Shown here: one piece after another, positions 9,726 through 20,283 of the stretch
Position numbering within the stretch: position 1 is the first letter of the stretch
Layout of the letters: the number at the start of each line of letters is the position of its first letter
Assembly: GCA_030730585.1 (NCBI GenBank)
Contig: JANQUV010000044.1
Location: 1 to 34,028, forward strand
DNA: 34,028 nucleotides
From: Haliea sp.
GTDB lineage: Bacteria; Pseudomonadota; Gammaproteobacteria; Pseudomonadales; Halieaceae
Direction: 5' to 3'
Translations under genes and position numbers: made by a program
The notes under the pieces: model-generated
What the model saw: only the letters and a program-made list of their open reading frames with translations
Told to the model about the DNA's origin: nothing
The model's database searches: none

Positions 9726-9796
9726 TAGTTGGGCCGGGCAGGTCGGCCCTCATTTACCCCCGCCACTCAGGCACTTAATGAAAGGAGTCGTCGACT

Positions 9797-10846
9797 ATGG
9801 ACGCCAACAAACAGAAAGCACTGGATGCAGCCCTCAGCCAGATCGAACGCCAATTCGGCAAGGGCACTGTCATGCGTATGGGCGACTCCGAGCGCGTGGC
9901 CATCCCGGCGATCTCTACCGGCTCTCTCGGCCTGGATATCGCGCTCGGGATTGGCGGCCTGCCCAAAGGGCGGATCTGCGAAATCTACGGCCCTGAGTCA
10001 TCCGGTAAAACCACGTTGACGCTGCAGGTGATTGCCGAATCACAGAAGGCCGGCGGCACCGCTGCCTTTATCGATGCAGAGCATGCGCTCGATCCCAGCT
10101 ATGCCGAAAAACTGGGTGTGCGCGTCGACGATCTGTTTCTGTCCCAGCCCGACACGGGTGAACAGGCGCTGGAAGTCGCCGAAATGCTCGTGCGCTCGGG
10201 TGCGGTTGATGTGCTCGTCATCGATTCCGTGGCGGCGCTTACCCCTAAGGCCGAAATTGAGGGCGAAATGGGTGACTCCCACGTTGGCCTGCAGGCCCGC
10301 TTGCTGAGCCAGGCGATGCGCAAGCTCACCGGCGCCATCAAGCACAGTAATTGTCTGGTCATATTCATCAACCAAATCCGCATGAAGATCGGTGTGATGT
10401 TTGGCAGCCCGGAAACCACCACTGGCGGGAACGCGCTGAAATTCTACGCATCGGTTCGTCTGGATATCCGTCGTATTGGCGCTGTGAAAGAAGGTGACGA
10501 GGTCGTTGGCAACGAAACGCGGGTCAAGGTGGTCAAGAACAAGGTATCACCGCCCTTCAAGCAGGCCGAATTCCAGATCATGTATGGCAAAGGTATTTAC
10601 CACATGGGCGAGGTCATCGACTGGGGCGTTAAGTTGAACCTGATCGATAAAGCCGGCGCGTGGTATGCCTACAAAGGGGACAAAATCGGCCAGGGTAAGG
10701 CCAATGCAGCGCGCTTCCTGGAAGAAAACCTGGAGACTGCCAACGAGATTGAAGCTGAGATTCGTCGGCAAACCATGGCTGCTGCCAATCCACCCGCTAA
10801 TAGCACCGCCGAGGCGGTTGATGCTGGTCAGCCTGACGACGAGTAG
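9797..10846 (+). CDS. recA: Recombinase RecA
   Basis: RecA forms filaments on single-stranded DNA, drives homologous pairing and strand exchange, and triggers LexA self-cleavage. The 349-residue protein contains Walker [10 protein letters not shown] (residues 65-73), the Walker B stretch [21 protein letters not shown], the DNA-binding loop regions ([20 protein letters not shown] and [14 protein letters not shown]) and an acidic C-terminal tail ending DAGQPDDE, which in relatives moderates activity. AAGGAG (9782-9787) lies nine bases before the ATG. A LexA-type box precedes the gene, and a strong intrinsic terminator separates it from recX, so most transcripts should stop before recX. Confidence 0.99.
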   Translation: MDANKQKALDAALSQIERQFGKGTVMRMGDSERVAIPAISTGSLGLDIALGIGGLPKGRICEIYGPESSGKTTLTLQVIAESQKAGGTAAFIDAEHALDPSYAEKLGVRVDDLFLSQPDTGEQALEVAEMLVRSGAVDVLVIDSVAALTPKAEIEGEMGDSHVGLQARLLSQAMRKLTGAIKHSNCLVIFINQIRMKIGVMFGSPETTTGGNALKFYASVRLDIRRIGAVKEGDEVVGNETRVKVVKNKVSPPFKQAEFQIMYGKGIYHMGEVIDWGVKLNLIDKAGAWYAYKGDKIGQGKANAARFLEENLETANEIEAEIRRQTMAAANPPANSTAEAVDAGQPDDE

Positions 10847-10852
10847 CGGTCT

Positions 10853-10886
10853 CCGGCGAGCCCTCGGGGGCTCGTCGGGCTTTTTT
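10853..10886 (+). terminator. Intrinsic terminator after recA
   Basis: A stem CGAGCCC (10857-10863) / GGGCTCG (10868-10874) with a TCGG tetraloop is extended by a G-U pair and three G-C pairs (10853-10856 with 10875-10878). It is followed by GC and six T residues (10881-10886). Partial read-through into recX is typical of this arrangement in other bacteria. Confidence 0.92.
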
Positions 10887-10964
10887 GGGTGCCGGGTTCC
10901 ACTCAACCCCACTCTCGCGTTGCCGGCACCATTTTTTACCATCACAGTGTGAGTGGCGCGCGTT

Positions 10965-11546
10965 ATGATGGTCACCATGTCTGAAACTTCACAGCAGTCC
11001 CCCCCCGAAACTGACACAGCGGGTAAAACAGTCGTGCCAACCCGCGTGGATGTGCGTATCGCGGCGATGAATTTACTGGCGCGTCGTGAACATGCACGCA
11101 GCGAATTGGAGCTCAAACTACAGCGTCGTTTTGCCGACACTGAGCTGATCGCTGCCGTCCTGGACCAACTCAGCAAGGAGAACTTGCAGAGCGATGTGCG
11201 TTTCGCGGAAAGCCTGTTGCGGCAACGGATTGGGCGAGGTTACGGGCCAAATCGGGTGCGTCAGGAAATGCGAGACCGGGGGTTGAGCCAGGCACTTATT
11301 CTGTCTGCGCTCGATTCGGTCGCGCCGGATTGGTCTGCCGCGGCCGCGGCTGCCTACGAGCGGAAATTCGGCCATCTGGATGGCCTTCTTGAGCCAGCGG
11401 CGGGCGAGCTTGGCGACGAGAGGTTAACGAGTGACGCCCGTCGTACGGCCTATCAGCGTCGGCAAAAGGAAAAGGCCCGCAGAATGCGCTTTATGCAGTA
11501 TCGTGGGTTTCTGCCGGAACATTTCCGCCATCTGCTAGAAGGCTAA
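10965..11546 (+). CDS. recX: Regulatory protein RecX
   Basis: RecX caps and modulates RecA filaments. The protein is all-helical with three tandem RecX modules: RIAAMNLLARREHARSELE, LIAAVLDQLSKENLQSDVRFAESLLRQR and YGPNRVRQEMRDRGLSQALI. The C-terminal end KARRMRFMQYRGFLPEHF is also characteristic. The start is uncertain: GTG 10953 and ATGs at 10965, 10968 and 10977 are in frame, and none has a clear ribosome binding site. I list 10965 (193 residues). The first roughly 25 residues are low-complexity and Ser/Thr/Pro-rich, a modest extension relative to the usual 150-170. Its place downstream of recA supports the call. Confidence 0.93.
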   Translation: MMVTMSETSQQSPPETDTAGKTVVPTRVDVRIAAMNLLARREHARSELELKLQRRFADTELIAAVLDQLSKENLQSDVRFAESLLRQRIGRGYGPNRVRQEMRDRGLSQALILSALDSVAPDWSAAAAAAYERKFGHLDGLLEPAAGELGDERLTSDARRTAYQRRQKEKARRMRFMQYRGFLPEHFRHLLEG

Positions 11547-11554
11547 TCTCTCTT

Positions 11555-13350
11555 ATGCGCCCCAGTACTGACGCCGAGCCCGGCCAACGGCTTGATTGGT
11601 CCATTTTGCCGCGCCTGTGGCCTTATCTGCGTGATCACCGTCGTCGTATCGCGTTGGCGATGGGTTGCCTGCTGCTGGCCAAAGGCGCCATGCTGGTCAT
11701 TCCTTTCATCATGAAGCATTTGGTGGACGGTTTAAACGTCGACAGTGGCGTGCAATTAGCCGGGCACGTTGCTGTCGTTCTGGTGGCGGCCTATGGCCTT
11801 GCCCGGTTATCGAGTGTGCTGTTTGGCGAATTGCGCGATACCTTGTTCGGGCGCGTGACGGAACGTGCGATGCGCACGCTTGGGCTCACGGTATTTCGAC
11901 ATGTACACCAGCTGGATCTCAGTTTTCACCTTGAACGACGCACGGGTGGCCTTGCCCGGGACATCGAGAGGGGCACCAGTGGGGTCAGTTTCTTGCTGCG
12001 TTTCATGGTGTTCAATATTGTGCCCACCTTGTTTGAAATTGCGGTGGTTGTGAGTGTGTTTTTGGTCAACTACGGCCCCAGCTATGCGCTGGTGACGCTG
12101 GCCTCGGTTATTGCTTATGGCTGGTTTTCATTTGGAGCCACCGAATGGCGGACACGTTTTGTCCGCGAGATGAATGAGGCCGATTCAGTATCCAATACTC
12201 GCGCGGTCGACAGCCTGCTGAATTTTGAAACGGTAAAGTACTTTGGTAATGAGCGCTTTGAGGCTCAGCGTTACGACGTTGACCTCGAACGCTGGGAGCA
12301 GGCGCGACGTCGCAATCGGCTCTCTTTGTTTGGCTTGAATGGCGGGCAGGCACTCATTATCGCACTGGCGCAAACCAGCATGATCGGCCTGGCGGTCTAC
12401 CAGGTGCGTACTGGAGTCATTACCCTCGGCGACTTTGTTCTAATCAGCCAGTACATGATTCAATTATTCCTGCCACTGGGCTTTCTCGGCTTTGTATACC
12501 GTGAAATGAAGGGCGCCATGGCGAATATCGAGCGTTTGTTTGATTTGCTCGAGGTGCGCCCTGAACTGGCAGACATTCCAGACGCGCCTGCGTTAACCGT
12601 TCGCGGCGGTGGTATTCGGTTTGAGGGTGTCAGTTTCCGTTATCAGGCGCAGCGCAGCATTCTGGATGCAGTCAGCTTTGACGTGGCTCCGGGTAGAAAA
12701 GTCGCTGTGGTGGGCGCCAGTGGTGCGGGGAAGTCAACGCTGGTGAAGTTGTTGTTTCGGTTTTACGACCCTACCGCCGGGCGCATTCTCATAGACGGCC
12801 AGGACATTGCGGGCGTGACGCGCGCGTCCTTGCGTCAAGCGATTGGCATTGTACCGCAGGACACAGTGCTCTTTAACGACACACTGCTGGAAAACCTCCG
12901 CTATGGTAAACCGGATGCCAGCGACGAAGAAGTCGCTGATGCCGTGCGCATGGCACATTTGGACGAGTTCTTGGCGCAATTGCCAGACGGGTGGCAAACG
13001 CGCGTCGGGGAACGCGGGTTGAAGCTGTCCGGTGGTGAGAAACAGCGGGTTTCCATTGCGCGCACCATTCTTAAGCGGCCGCCGATTTTAGTCTTTGATG
13101 AAGCGACCTCAAGCTTGGACAGCCGATCAGAGCAGGCTATTCTGGCGGCGTTACGCGAGATTGCACTGGATCACACGAGTTTGGTGATCGCGCACCGCTT
13201 GTCGACCGTGGTCGATGCCGACAGCATTCTGGTTCTTGATCAAGGCAACATAGTGGAGCAGGGCAGCCACCGACAGTTGCTGGCAGCCGGCGGGCGTTAC
13301 GCGGCACTGTGGGCGGCACAGCAAGAACAACAAGCGCTGCCGCCTGTTCC

Positions 13351-13357
<7 letters not shown>
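11555..13357 (+). CDS. Atm1-type ABC exporter (fused permease and ATPase)
   Basis: This is a 600-residue half-transporter with about six N-terminal membrane segments and a C-terminal ATPase. Walker A is GASGAGKST (residues 387-395), the signature is LSGGE (491-495), and Walker B is ILVFDEATSSLD, followed by the H-loop AHRLST. The segment EADSVSNTRAVDSLLNFETVKYFGNE is characteristic of the Atm1/ABCB7/HMT1 branch, whose bacterial members export glutathione conjugates or metal-thiol complexes across the inner membrane; substrate is not shown by the sequence. It starts eight bases after recX and may share its transcript. Its stop overlaps the convergent abgT-like gene by seven bases. MsbA-type lipid export is a less likely alternative. 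Confidence 0.92.
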
Positions 13358-14886
<1,529 letters not shown>

Positions 14887-14905
14887 GCTGTTCAGTACTC
14901 AGGAA

Positions 14906-14930
14906 AACCCCAGTGTAATTCGCTCACTGG
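14906..14930 (-). terminator. Possible terminator between the SnoaL-like gene and the AbgT gene
   Basis: On the minus strand, stem CCAGTG (14930-14925) / CACTGG (14915-14910) with a nine-base loop is followed by GG and four T residues. The stem is short, so it may only attenuate transcription. Confidence 0.35.
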
Positions 14931-14961
14931 CCGGACACAAATGCCTTGAGAGGCATCGTAC

Positions 14962-15384
14962 TCAGTCTAGTGGGTAAGGGGGCCGCTGGCCGCCGCAGAG
15001 CACATCCGTGACCTGTTCTGTGTCCATGTATTCGGTGAGTTTAACGAGCAGGCCTTTATCGAATTCGAACAAAAAGTGATAGTCGTTGCTGTAGGTTTGG
15101 CCTGAGCTGTGTTCGCCCTCGCTGGAGGCCTCAACGGCCACCTTTTCGCCTTCCGCCACCATACCGTGGATGGTAAAACGCAGGCCTTGGGGGAACACCT
15201 GAATAATGCTGCTGATGGCCTGCTGCAGGTCTGTGAAATCAGTTGTGCCGGAGATCAGAGTAGCCCCCATGGTTTCGACACTGCCGTTTTTGGCGTAGGC
15301 AGCGACGACCGCATTCACGTTCCCGGCGCTTAAATCACTGAGAAACTGGCGTACGCGGGCTTTGTTATCGGTTTCTGTTGTCAT
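14962..15384 (-). CDS. SnoaL/NTF2-like small protein
   Basis: This 140-residue protein has the pattern of the NTF2/SnoaL cone fold: an N-terminal helix with KARVRQFLSDLSAGNVNAVVAAYAKNGSVE, a central part with LQQAISSIIQVFPQGLRFTIHGMVAEGEKVAVEASSEGEHSSGQTYSNDYHFLFEFDKG, and a final strand KLTEYMDTE. The family includes ketosteroid isomerases, polyketide cyclases and limonene-epoxide hydrolases, along with many non-catalytic proteins, so no reaction can be assigned. No strong ribosome binding site precedes the ATG. An imperfect dyad (GATGAG at 15400-15405 and CTCATC at 15426-15431, with AGCGC/GCGCT inside) lies just upstream and could be a control site. Confidence 0.8.
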   Translation of the reverse strand: MTTETDNKARVRQFLSDLSAGNVNAVVAAYAKNGSVETMGATLISGTTDFTDLQQAISSIIQVFPQGLRFTIHGMVAEGEKVAVEASSEGEHSSGQTYSNDYHFLFEFDKGLLVKLTEYMDTEQVTDVLCGGQRPPYPLD

Positions 15385-15544
15385 GCTCTAATCTCGTGGG
15401 ATGAGCGCTTACTGGCGCTAATACACTCATCTTAGTAGCCAGCCGCCGGGATGCCAGATCTCCGGTACAGCATTTCAATCCAGCCGGGATGTGCAGTAGC
15501 AGGCCACAGAGCTTGGTTCAACTATTCAACAAGTGGTGAGGCGT

Positions 15545-15567
15545 CTGCCGGGTGTGGTACCCGGTAG
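15545..15567 (-). terminator. Hairpin just past the HMG-CoA reductase stop
   Basis: CTGCCGGGT (15545-15553) pairs with ACCCGGTAG (15559-15567) through eight Watson-Crick pairs and one G-U pair. No T-run follows on the minus strand, so it may be a 3'-end stabilising hairpin or a weak terminator. Confidence 0.35.
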
Positions 15568-15580
15568 GCTCCTGTTTGGC

Positions 15581-16771
15581 TCAGCGATTGCGTCCCAGAC
15601 GCTCATGAGCGTTTACCCACTCGTTCTGGCGGGTATCCTTGTCCACGCGGGTGGCCGCTCCCAATGAGAGTTCGCCTGCGACTACCAGCCCTGCGGCAAT
15701 CTCTGCCAGTTTCAGGGCTTTACCCTGGCCGTGGCAGCCCATGATTTCCAGGCACTCACGCTGTGTGGGCAGATTGGTGCCGCCGCCATAGGTGGCCAGA
15801 ATCAAGGCCGGCAGCGTTATCGAGAAAAAGTAGTCGCCTTCGCGGGTAACACGGGTGTACACGCTGCACTGGTTTGACTCGCCAATATTGGCGATGTCCT
15901 GGCCGGTGGCTAAATACAGCGCAGCGAGTCCATTCGCGGGGTGTGCCGCGTTGTTGGATGAATGGGTTAGAAAGGATGCCACGGTGGTGATGCCCCAGCC
16001 GTAGTGCATGGCTTCGGGTGTAATTCTCAGGTGTGATTGCAATACGTCACGGGGAACCGTGATTTCAGCAGTGACGCGCCGGCCTCGGCCTTTCAGTGAA
16101 TTCACTGAAGAGGTGCGCTTCTCGGTGTCGAAATTTCCTGAAAGCAGATAGTGGCGCATTTTGGGAAAGTGCTCGCGAATCCATTCGCAGGCGACGAAGG
16201 TGGCTTTACTGGTCATGTTCTGCCCAGCGGCGTCGCCAGTCGTGTAATCAAAGCGGGTGAAAACCATGTTGTGAGCGATGTAGTGCTCGATTTCCTGCAG
16301 CTTGCCTACCGAGGTGGTTGTTTCAGCGACGGCCTTGATTTGTTCGAAATGGTCAACCAGCCAGAGGTTGAAGTCGCGCGCATCCCGTGCATCCCGGAAG
16401 ACGAAGCAGGGGGCTCGCTGCATCGCCTCACCACACACTGTGGTTTTGACGCCGCCGCTTTCCCGGATCACCTTCATGCCGCGATTGTAACTGGCCAACA
16501 TGGTGCCCTCGACGGTTGCCATGGGCACATAAAACTCGCCCTGAGCATGCTCGCCGTCAATCAGCAGAGGGCCGGCCAAGCCGATAGGCACCTGCGCAAC
16601 GCCAAAAAAGTTTTCGATGTTGCCGGACATGGCTTCCGGGTCGAAGGAGAATTGGCGCGTGTGCTTGAGTTTTGCTGAGGTCTTTTGTTCGATAAACGCC
16701 TGCCGTTCATCGACGATTTCCCGGCTGTAGTCGTTTTCATTGGAGCGGGGTATCTTGCTGTTGCTCATCAT
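15581..16771 (-). CDS. Hydroxymethylglutaryl-CoA reductase, class-I-like
   Basis: HMG-CoA reductase interconverts HMG-CoA and mevalonate with NAD(P)H. The 396-residue protein has ENFFGVAQVPIGLAGPLLIDG near residue 53, MATVEGT with catalytic E88, GQNMTSKAT with K189, GQDIAN with D292 and the C-terminal HERLGRN with H389, so the full Glu/Lys/Asp/His set is present. GGGTNLPTQRECLEIMG and the ENxxG...PLLIDG style resemble the class I (eukaryote/archaeal, usually NADPH) enzymes more than class II. There are no membrane segments. Two adjacent ATGs (16771 and 16768) follow an AGGA element; the second has better spacing. No other mevalonate-pathway gene is in the window, while MEP genes are, so its role is unclear. 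Confidence 0.9.
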   Translation of the reverse strand: MMSNSKIPRSNENDYSREIVDERQAFIEQKTSAKLKHTRQFSFDPEAMSGNIENFFGVAQVPIGLAGPLLIDGEHAQGEFYVPMATVEGTMLASYNRGMKVIRESGGVKTTVCGEAMQRAPCFVFRDARDARDFNLWLVDHFEQIKAVAETTTSVGKLQEIEHYIAHNMVFTRFDYTTGDAAGQNMTSKATFVACEWIREHFPKMRHYLLSGNFDTEKRTSSVNSLKGRGRRVTAEITVPRDVLQSHLRITPEAMHYGWGITTVASFLTHSSNNAAHPANGLAALYLATGQDIANIGESNQCSVYTRVTREGDYFFSITLPALILATYGGGTNLPTQRECLEIMGCHGQGKALKLAEIAAGLVVAGELSLGAATRVDKDTRQNEWVNAHERLGRNR

Positions 16772-16838
16772 CGTGTCCTGTGTACAAAAACAACCAGAGT
16801 AGGAAAAAGGCGCGAGCGGCGCAACTATAGTGGCTATG

Positions 16839-16924
16839 CACCGGGTGGAGGACCACCGGGTGGCGGACCACCGGGTGGCGATCCACCGGGTGGCGATCCA
16901 CCGGGTGGCGATCCACCGGGTGGC
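16839..16924. repeat. 15-bp tandem repeat, five full copies and a partial
   Basis: The unit is CACCGGGTGGCGATC, repeated at 16839, 16854, 16869, 16884 and 16899, with an 11-base partial copy at 16914-16924. The first two copies differ at the end (GGAGGAC and GGCGGAC). Each unit with its preceding C contains the short palindrome CCACC-G-GGTGG. The array lies between the HMG-CoA reductase start and the recQ stop. Because 15 is a multiple of three, it is open in several frames and encodes Pro-Pro-Gly-Gly repeats in both directions. Confidence 0.95.
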
Positions 16925-16926
16925 CG

Positions 16927-18732
16927 CTATCCGGTGCCGCCTTGCACGTGGCGTTCTATGACCTGCAGGAAGTCCACGCCGTATTTTTCCCGTTTGCGTT
17001 CACCGACCCCACTCAGGGCACCGAAGGCTTGCACGGTACGCGGTAGCGCGGTGCACATTTCCTGCAGGGTGCGGTCATGAAATATGATGTAGGGCGGTAT
17101 GCCCTGCGCTTCTGCCAGGCTGCGCCGGCATTCGCGCAGCGCTTCCCACAACGCAGTATCGATATCGTCAGGTAAGCGCTGCTTGGTCTGCTGGCGCGCT
17201 GCGGGCCGGGCCAGGTCGCGCCGCAGTTCAAGCGTTTCCTCACCGCGCAGGAGCGGTCGGCATTGGTCCTCCAAGTGCAGCGCGCCAAAGAGTTCAATGT
17301 CTGCGCGCAAGTAACCCCTCGCAACCAGCTGGCGGAACACTGAGCGCCACTGGTGATTGTCCAGCGCCTTGCCGATGCCAAAGGTTGGCAGGCAGTGGTG
17401 GTCGTACTGGAAGATTCGATCGTTCTCGGCGCCTCGCAGCACATCAATCAAGTGATTGACGCCAAAGCGCTGCCCCGTGCGATACACCGCGCTGAGTGCC
17501 ATGCGTGCGGCTTCGGTGCCGTCCCATGTAGGCACAGGCTCAAGGCAGGTGTCGCAGTTGCCGCAGGGCTGTATGAGCGTGTCGCCAAAATAATGCAGTA
17601 GCGCCTGGCGCCGGCAGCTGGTGATCTCGCACAGCCCAAGCATCGCGTTCAGGCGCTGCTGCTCGGCGCGTTTGTGCTCCTCGCTGCCCTCGGACTGCCC
17701 CATCATCTGGCGCAGCTTCAGCACGTCCTGCAGGCCGTATACCATCCAGGCGTCGGCGGGCAGGCCATCACGCCCGGCGCGCCCGGTCTCTTGATAGTAG
17801 GCCTCGATGGTTTTCGGTAAGTCCAGGTGGGCCACAAAGCGCACGTCCGGTTTGTCGATGCCCATGCCAAAGGCGATGGTGGCAACCATGATCACCGCCT
17901 CCTCGCGCAAAAAGCGAGCCTGATGACTGCTGCGCAGCGCGGCAGGCAGGCCAGCATGGTAGGGCAGTGCATGGTAACCGGCCTGTTGTAATGCTAGTGC
18001 TGTTTCCTCGACCTTTTTGCGCGACAGGCAATACACAATGCCTGCGTCCCGGTGATGCTCGGTCTTCAGAAAGCGCAGCAACTGTTGTTTCGGGGTCTGC
18101 TTCAGGGTAATGCGGTAACGGATGTTGGGACGATCAAAGCCGGCGATGTAATGCTCGGCCTCTACCAGATTCAACCGGGTGACTATTTCCTGCCGGGTAC
18201 GCGCGTCGGCGGTGGCTGTCAGGGCGATACGTGGCACGTTGGGGAAGCGCTCGTGCAACAGATTCAGTTGCAGGTAGTCGGCGCGAAAATCATGCCCCCA
18301 TTGCGAGACGCAGTGCGCCTCGTCGATGGCGAAGAGAGCGATTTCAGCCTGTTCGATGAGCCCGAGCATACGGCTCTGCACCAGCCGTTCGGGTGCAATA
18401 TAGAGCAGGTCGAGATCACCTCGTAGCAGTGCGGACTCAACCACCATGGCCTCGCCCGGGGCCAACGTCGAATTCAGGTACGCAGCGCGCACCCCAAGTT
18501 CACACAGGGCCGAAACCTGATCTTGCATGAGCGCGATCAGCGGCGAGATAACAATGCCACAACCGGGGCGCACCAGGGACGGCACTTGATAGCAGAGGGA
18601 TTTGCCTCCACCTGTTGGCATCAGCACCAGCGCATCGCCGCCGCTGACGACTTGCTCCACCACACTTTCCTGTAGCGAGCGGAAGGCGGGGTAGCCGAAA
18701 ACGGATTGCAAGATGGACAGGGGAGAGGTCAT
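16927..18732 (-). CDS. recQ: ATP-dependent DNA helicase RecQ
   Basis: RecQ unwinds DNA 3'-to-5' in recombination and repair-fork processing. The 601-residue protein has motif [13 protein letters not shown] (residues 39-49), DEAH at 137-140 followed by the RecQ aromatic-rich loop [10 protein letters not shown], and [23 protein letters not shown] and the [15 protein letters not shown] motif. A zinc-binding segment ([17 protein letters not shown] and CGNCDTC), a winged-helix RQC domain and a C-terminal HRDC domain ending ERHVQGGTG complete it. Length matches E. coli RecQ (about 609). The stop is TAG, and the same frame stays open for 30 further codons through the tandem repeat. It stands alone, 46 bases from the upstream carboxyltransferase gene. 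Confidence 0.97.
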   Translation of the reverse strand: MTSPLSILQSVFGYPAFRSLQESVVEQVVSGGDALVLMPTGGGKSLCYQVPSLVRPGCGIVISPLIALMQDQVSALCELGVRAAYLNSTLAPGEAMVVESALLRGDLDLLYIAPERLVQSRMLGLIEQAEIALFAIDEAHCVSQWGHDFRADYLQLNLLHERFPNVPRIALTATADARTRQEIVTRLNLVEAEHYIAGFDRPNIRYRITLKQTPKQQLLRFLKTEHHRDAGIVYCLSRKKVEETALALQQAGYHALPYHAGLPAALRSSHQARFLREEAVIMVATIAFGMGIDKPDVRFVAHLDLPKTIEAYYQETGRAGRDGLPADAWMVYGLQDVLKLRQMMGQSEGSEEHKRAEQQRLNAMLGLCEITSCRRQALLHYFGDTLIQPCGNCDTCLEPVPTWDGTEAARMALSAVYRTGQRFGVNHLIDVLRGAENDRIFQYDHHCLPTFGIGKALDNHQWRSVFRQLVARGYLRADIELFGALHLEDQCRPLLRGEETLELRRDLARPAARQQTKQRLPDDIDTALWEALRECRRSLAEAQGIPPYIIFHDRTLQEMCTALPRTVQAFGALSGVGERKREKYGVDFLQVIERHVQGGTG

Positions 18733-18777
18733 TGCGCGGCAGTATACCGCAAGCGGGCGCGGCTGCCCGCGATCTAA

Positions 18778-20283
18778 TCAGCTCAGCAGCGCCTGAATAA
18801 GTTCACCGCGTAAGTTTCGTGGGTCGATAACCCGGTCAAAAGCCATACTGTCTGCCCCCGCCCAAGCACCGCTTTGTCGAGCCTGCAGCGCGCTGGCTTC
18901 AGCCGCATCGGCCCCGGTCGCGGCGGCGGCTCCAAGGGCCGGCACGCCACCCAGGCTGACACCGGGGAACGCGAGGCTTATGGTTTGGCGGTCCCAGGGG
19001 TTCATGCCCATGACGGAACTGCCGAAACCGAACGCTTTGCGCAGGGTGACGATAATTTTGCGGCCGCGGAAGTGCCGCTGTGCGAGAAACATCTTGCCCG
19101 CAGCGCGCAGCACACCGGAGCGTTCTGCGGCGGGCCCTGGCATAACGCCTGGGTTATCGACCAGCGCGACTAACGGCAGGGCGAAGCGATGTGCCAAGTC
19201 GATAAAATGGCACGCTTTCTCTGCCGCTTGGCGCGTGATTGCACCGGCTTGCACGGCCGGCTGATTGGCGACAATCATACAGCGCTGGCCGCCGATGGTG
19301 GCCAGCGCGGTGATCAATGTGCGGCCAAAATCCGGTTGTAGTTCCAACAGGCTGTCGGGGTCGGTAATTTCTGCGAGCACCTTGCGCATGTCGTAAGGCT
19401 GGGACACCTCGGGCGGGATGATGTCAAGCAGCGCATCATTGTGCGAGGTGACTGCATGCGCTGGGGGTTCGTCTCCCAAGCTTGGGCGCGGGGTTAGTGC
19501 CGATTTTGCGCCGGATTGTTCCTCTGCGCCCGGTTCACAGGTCAGCATCAGGAAGCGTCGCGCGCTGTCGAAACACGCCTGTTCCGTGTCGCAGCACAAG
19601 TGTGCAACACCGCTTTCACGGGTGTGCATTTGCGCCGAACCAAGTTCTTCGGCTGTGGTATCAATGCCCATGGCCGCCTTTACCAACGGCGGGCCGGCGC
19701 TGAACAGGGCGCTGTCCCGGTGCATGATGACAAGGTCCGCGAACATCGCCGCCAGTGCGCCATGGCCGGCTGATGTGCCCAGCACCAGCGCCACAACCGG
19801 GATTGCACCCTGAATATCAGCAAGCAGTTGCAGGTCGCCCGGCGCGTGGGGATAGCGTTCTGCCTGATTGCTGGCGCGTTCGCCGGCGCCGTCCAGCAAG
19901 ATCAGCAGAGGGCTATGTATTTCAAGGGCCAGACGAACCAGCCGGGCGCGTTTGGCTGCATTGGGGTGGCCGATGGAGCCTCCCTGCACGGTGAAATCTT
20001 CGACCAACAGGACCACGTTGCGGCCATCAATGCGGGCAACGCCGCCGACTAAGCCGTCCGCTGGCACGGGTGGCGCTCCGTGAGGTGAATGCCCTCCGGC
20101 CAGCAGGCCATATTCGCGGAATGAGTCTGTATCTGTGAGGGCGGTAATTCTCTCTCGGGCAGTTAGTCGTCCTCGCGCGTGCTGACGCGCGATGCGCGCA
20201 TCTCCGCCCATGGCCTCAGCAGCATCGCTGCGCGCTCCCAGTTCGGCGAGTAGAGCGGCCCAGCCTTTGCGGTTGTTGCTCAT
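18778..20283 (-). CDS. Acyl-CoA carboxylase beta subunit (carboxyltransferase)
   Basis: This 501-residue protein has the two-lobed crotonase-like carboxyltransferase fold of biotin-dependent acyl-CoA carboxylases (propionyl-, methylcrotonyl- or geranyl-CoA type). The N-lobe shows RQHARGRLTARERI, VEDFTVQGGSIG and the oxyanion-type LLDGAGERA and GTSAGHGALAA. The C-lobe shows the YDMRKVLAEITDPDSLLELQPDFGRTLITALATIGG block, VDNPGVMPGPAAE and KAFGFGSSVMGM. The start ATG at 20283 overlaps the upstream monooxygenase stop (ATGA), so the two are translationally coupled. No biotin carboxylase or biotin carrier gene is nearby; the partner must be elsewhere. The acyl substrate cannot be read directly. 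Confidence 0.88.
   Translation of the reverse strand: MSNNRKGWAALLAELGARSDAAEAMGGDARIARQHARGRLTARERITALTDTDSFREYGLLAGGHSPHGAPPVPADGLVGGVARIDGRNVVLLVEDFTVQGGSIGHPNAAKRARLVRLALEIHSPLLILLDGAGERASNQAERYPHAPGDLQLLADIQGAIPVVALVLGTSAGHGALAAMFADLVIMHRDSALFSAGPPLVKAAMGIDTTAEELGSAQMHTRESGVAHLCCDTEQACFDSARRFLMLTCEPGAEEQSGAKSALTPRPSLGDEPPAHAVTSHNDALLDIIPPEVSQPYDMRKVLAEITDPDSLLELQPDFGRTLITALATIGGQRCMIVANQPAVQAGAITRQAAEKACHFIDLAHRFALPLVALVDNPGVMPGPAAERSGVLRAAGKMFLAQRHFRGRKIIVTLRKAFGFGSSVMGMNPWDRQTISLAFPGVSLGGVPALGAAAATGADAAEASALQARQSGAWAGADSMAFDRVIDPRNLRGELIQALLS

Larger units (their letters stand above)
9467..9796. promoter_or_regulatory. Divergent regulatory region between the ybjN-like gene and recA
   Basis: This 330-base stretch has no convincing gene. 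It must hold the minus-strand promoter of the ybjN-like/mutS unit and the plus-strand promoter of recA. Two dyads are visible: a stretched lux-box-like palindrome at 9629-9653 and a LexA-type box at 9710-9725. AAGGAG at 9782-9787 is the recA ribosome binding site. An open frame that starts inside this region and runs into recA in another frame is a shadow. Confidence 0.75.

Noticed and set aside
9643-9996. Frame starting in the recA upstream region
   Set aside because: It runs into recA in another frame, overlaps the LexA-type box, and has no protein-like composition.
10547-11176. Minus-strand frame of 209 codons across the recA end, the terminator and recX
   Set aside because: It spans the recA terminator and is antisense to two conserved genes.
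16839-16924. Possible CRISPR-like array
   Set aside because: The unit is 15 bp and strictly tandem with no spacers, and there are no cas genes; it is a minisatellite-type repeat.
16685-17080. Plus-strand open frame with Gly-Gly-x-Pro-Pro repeats spanning the tandem repeat
   Set aside because: It lies antisense to the HMG-CoA reductase start and the recQ end, its coding look comes only from the 15-bp repeat, and it has no ribosome binding site or recognisable domain.
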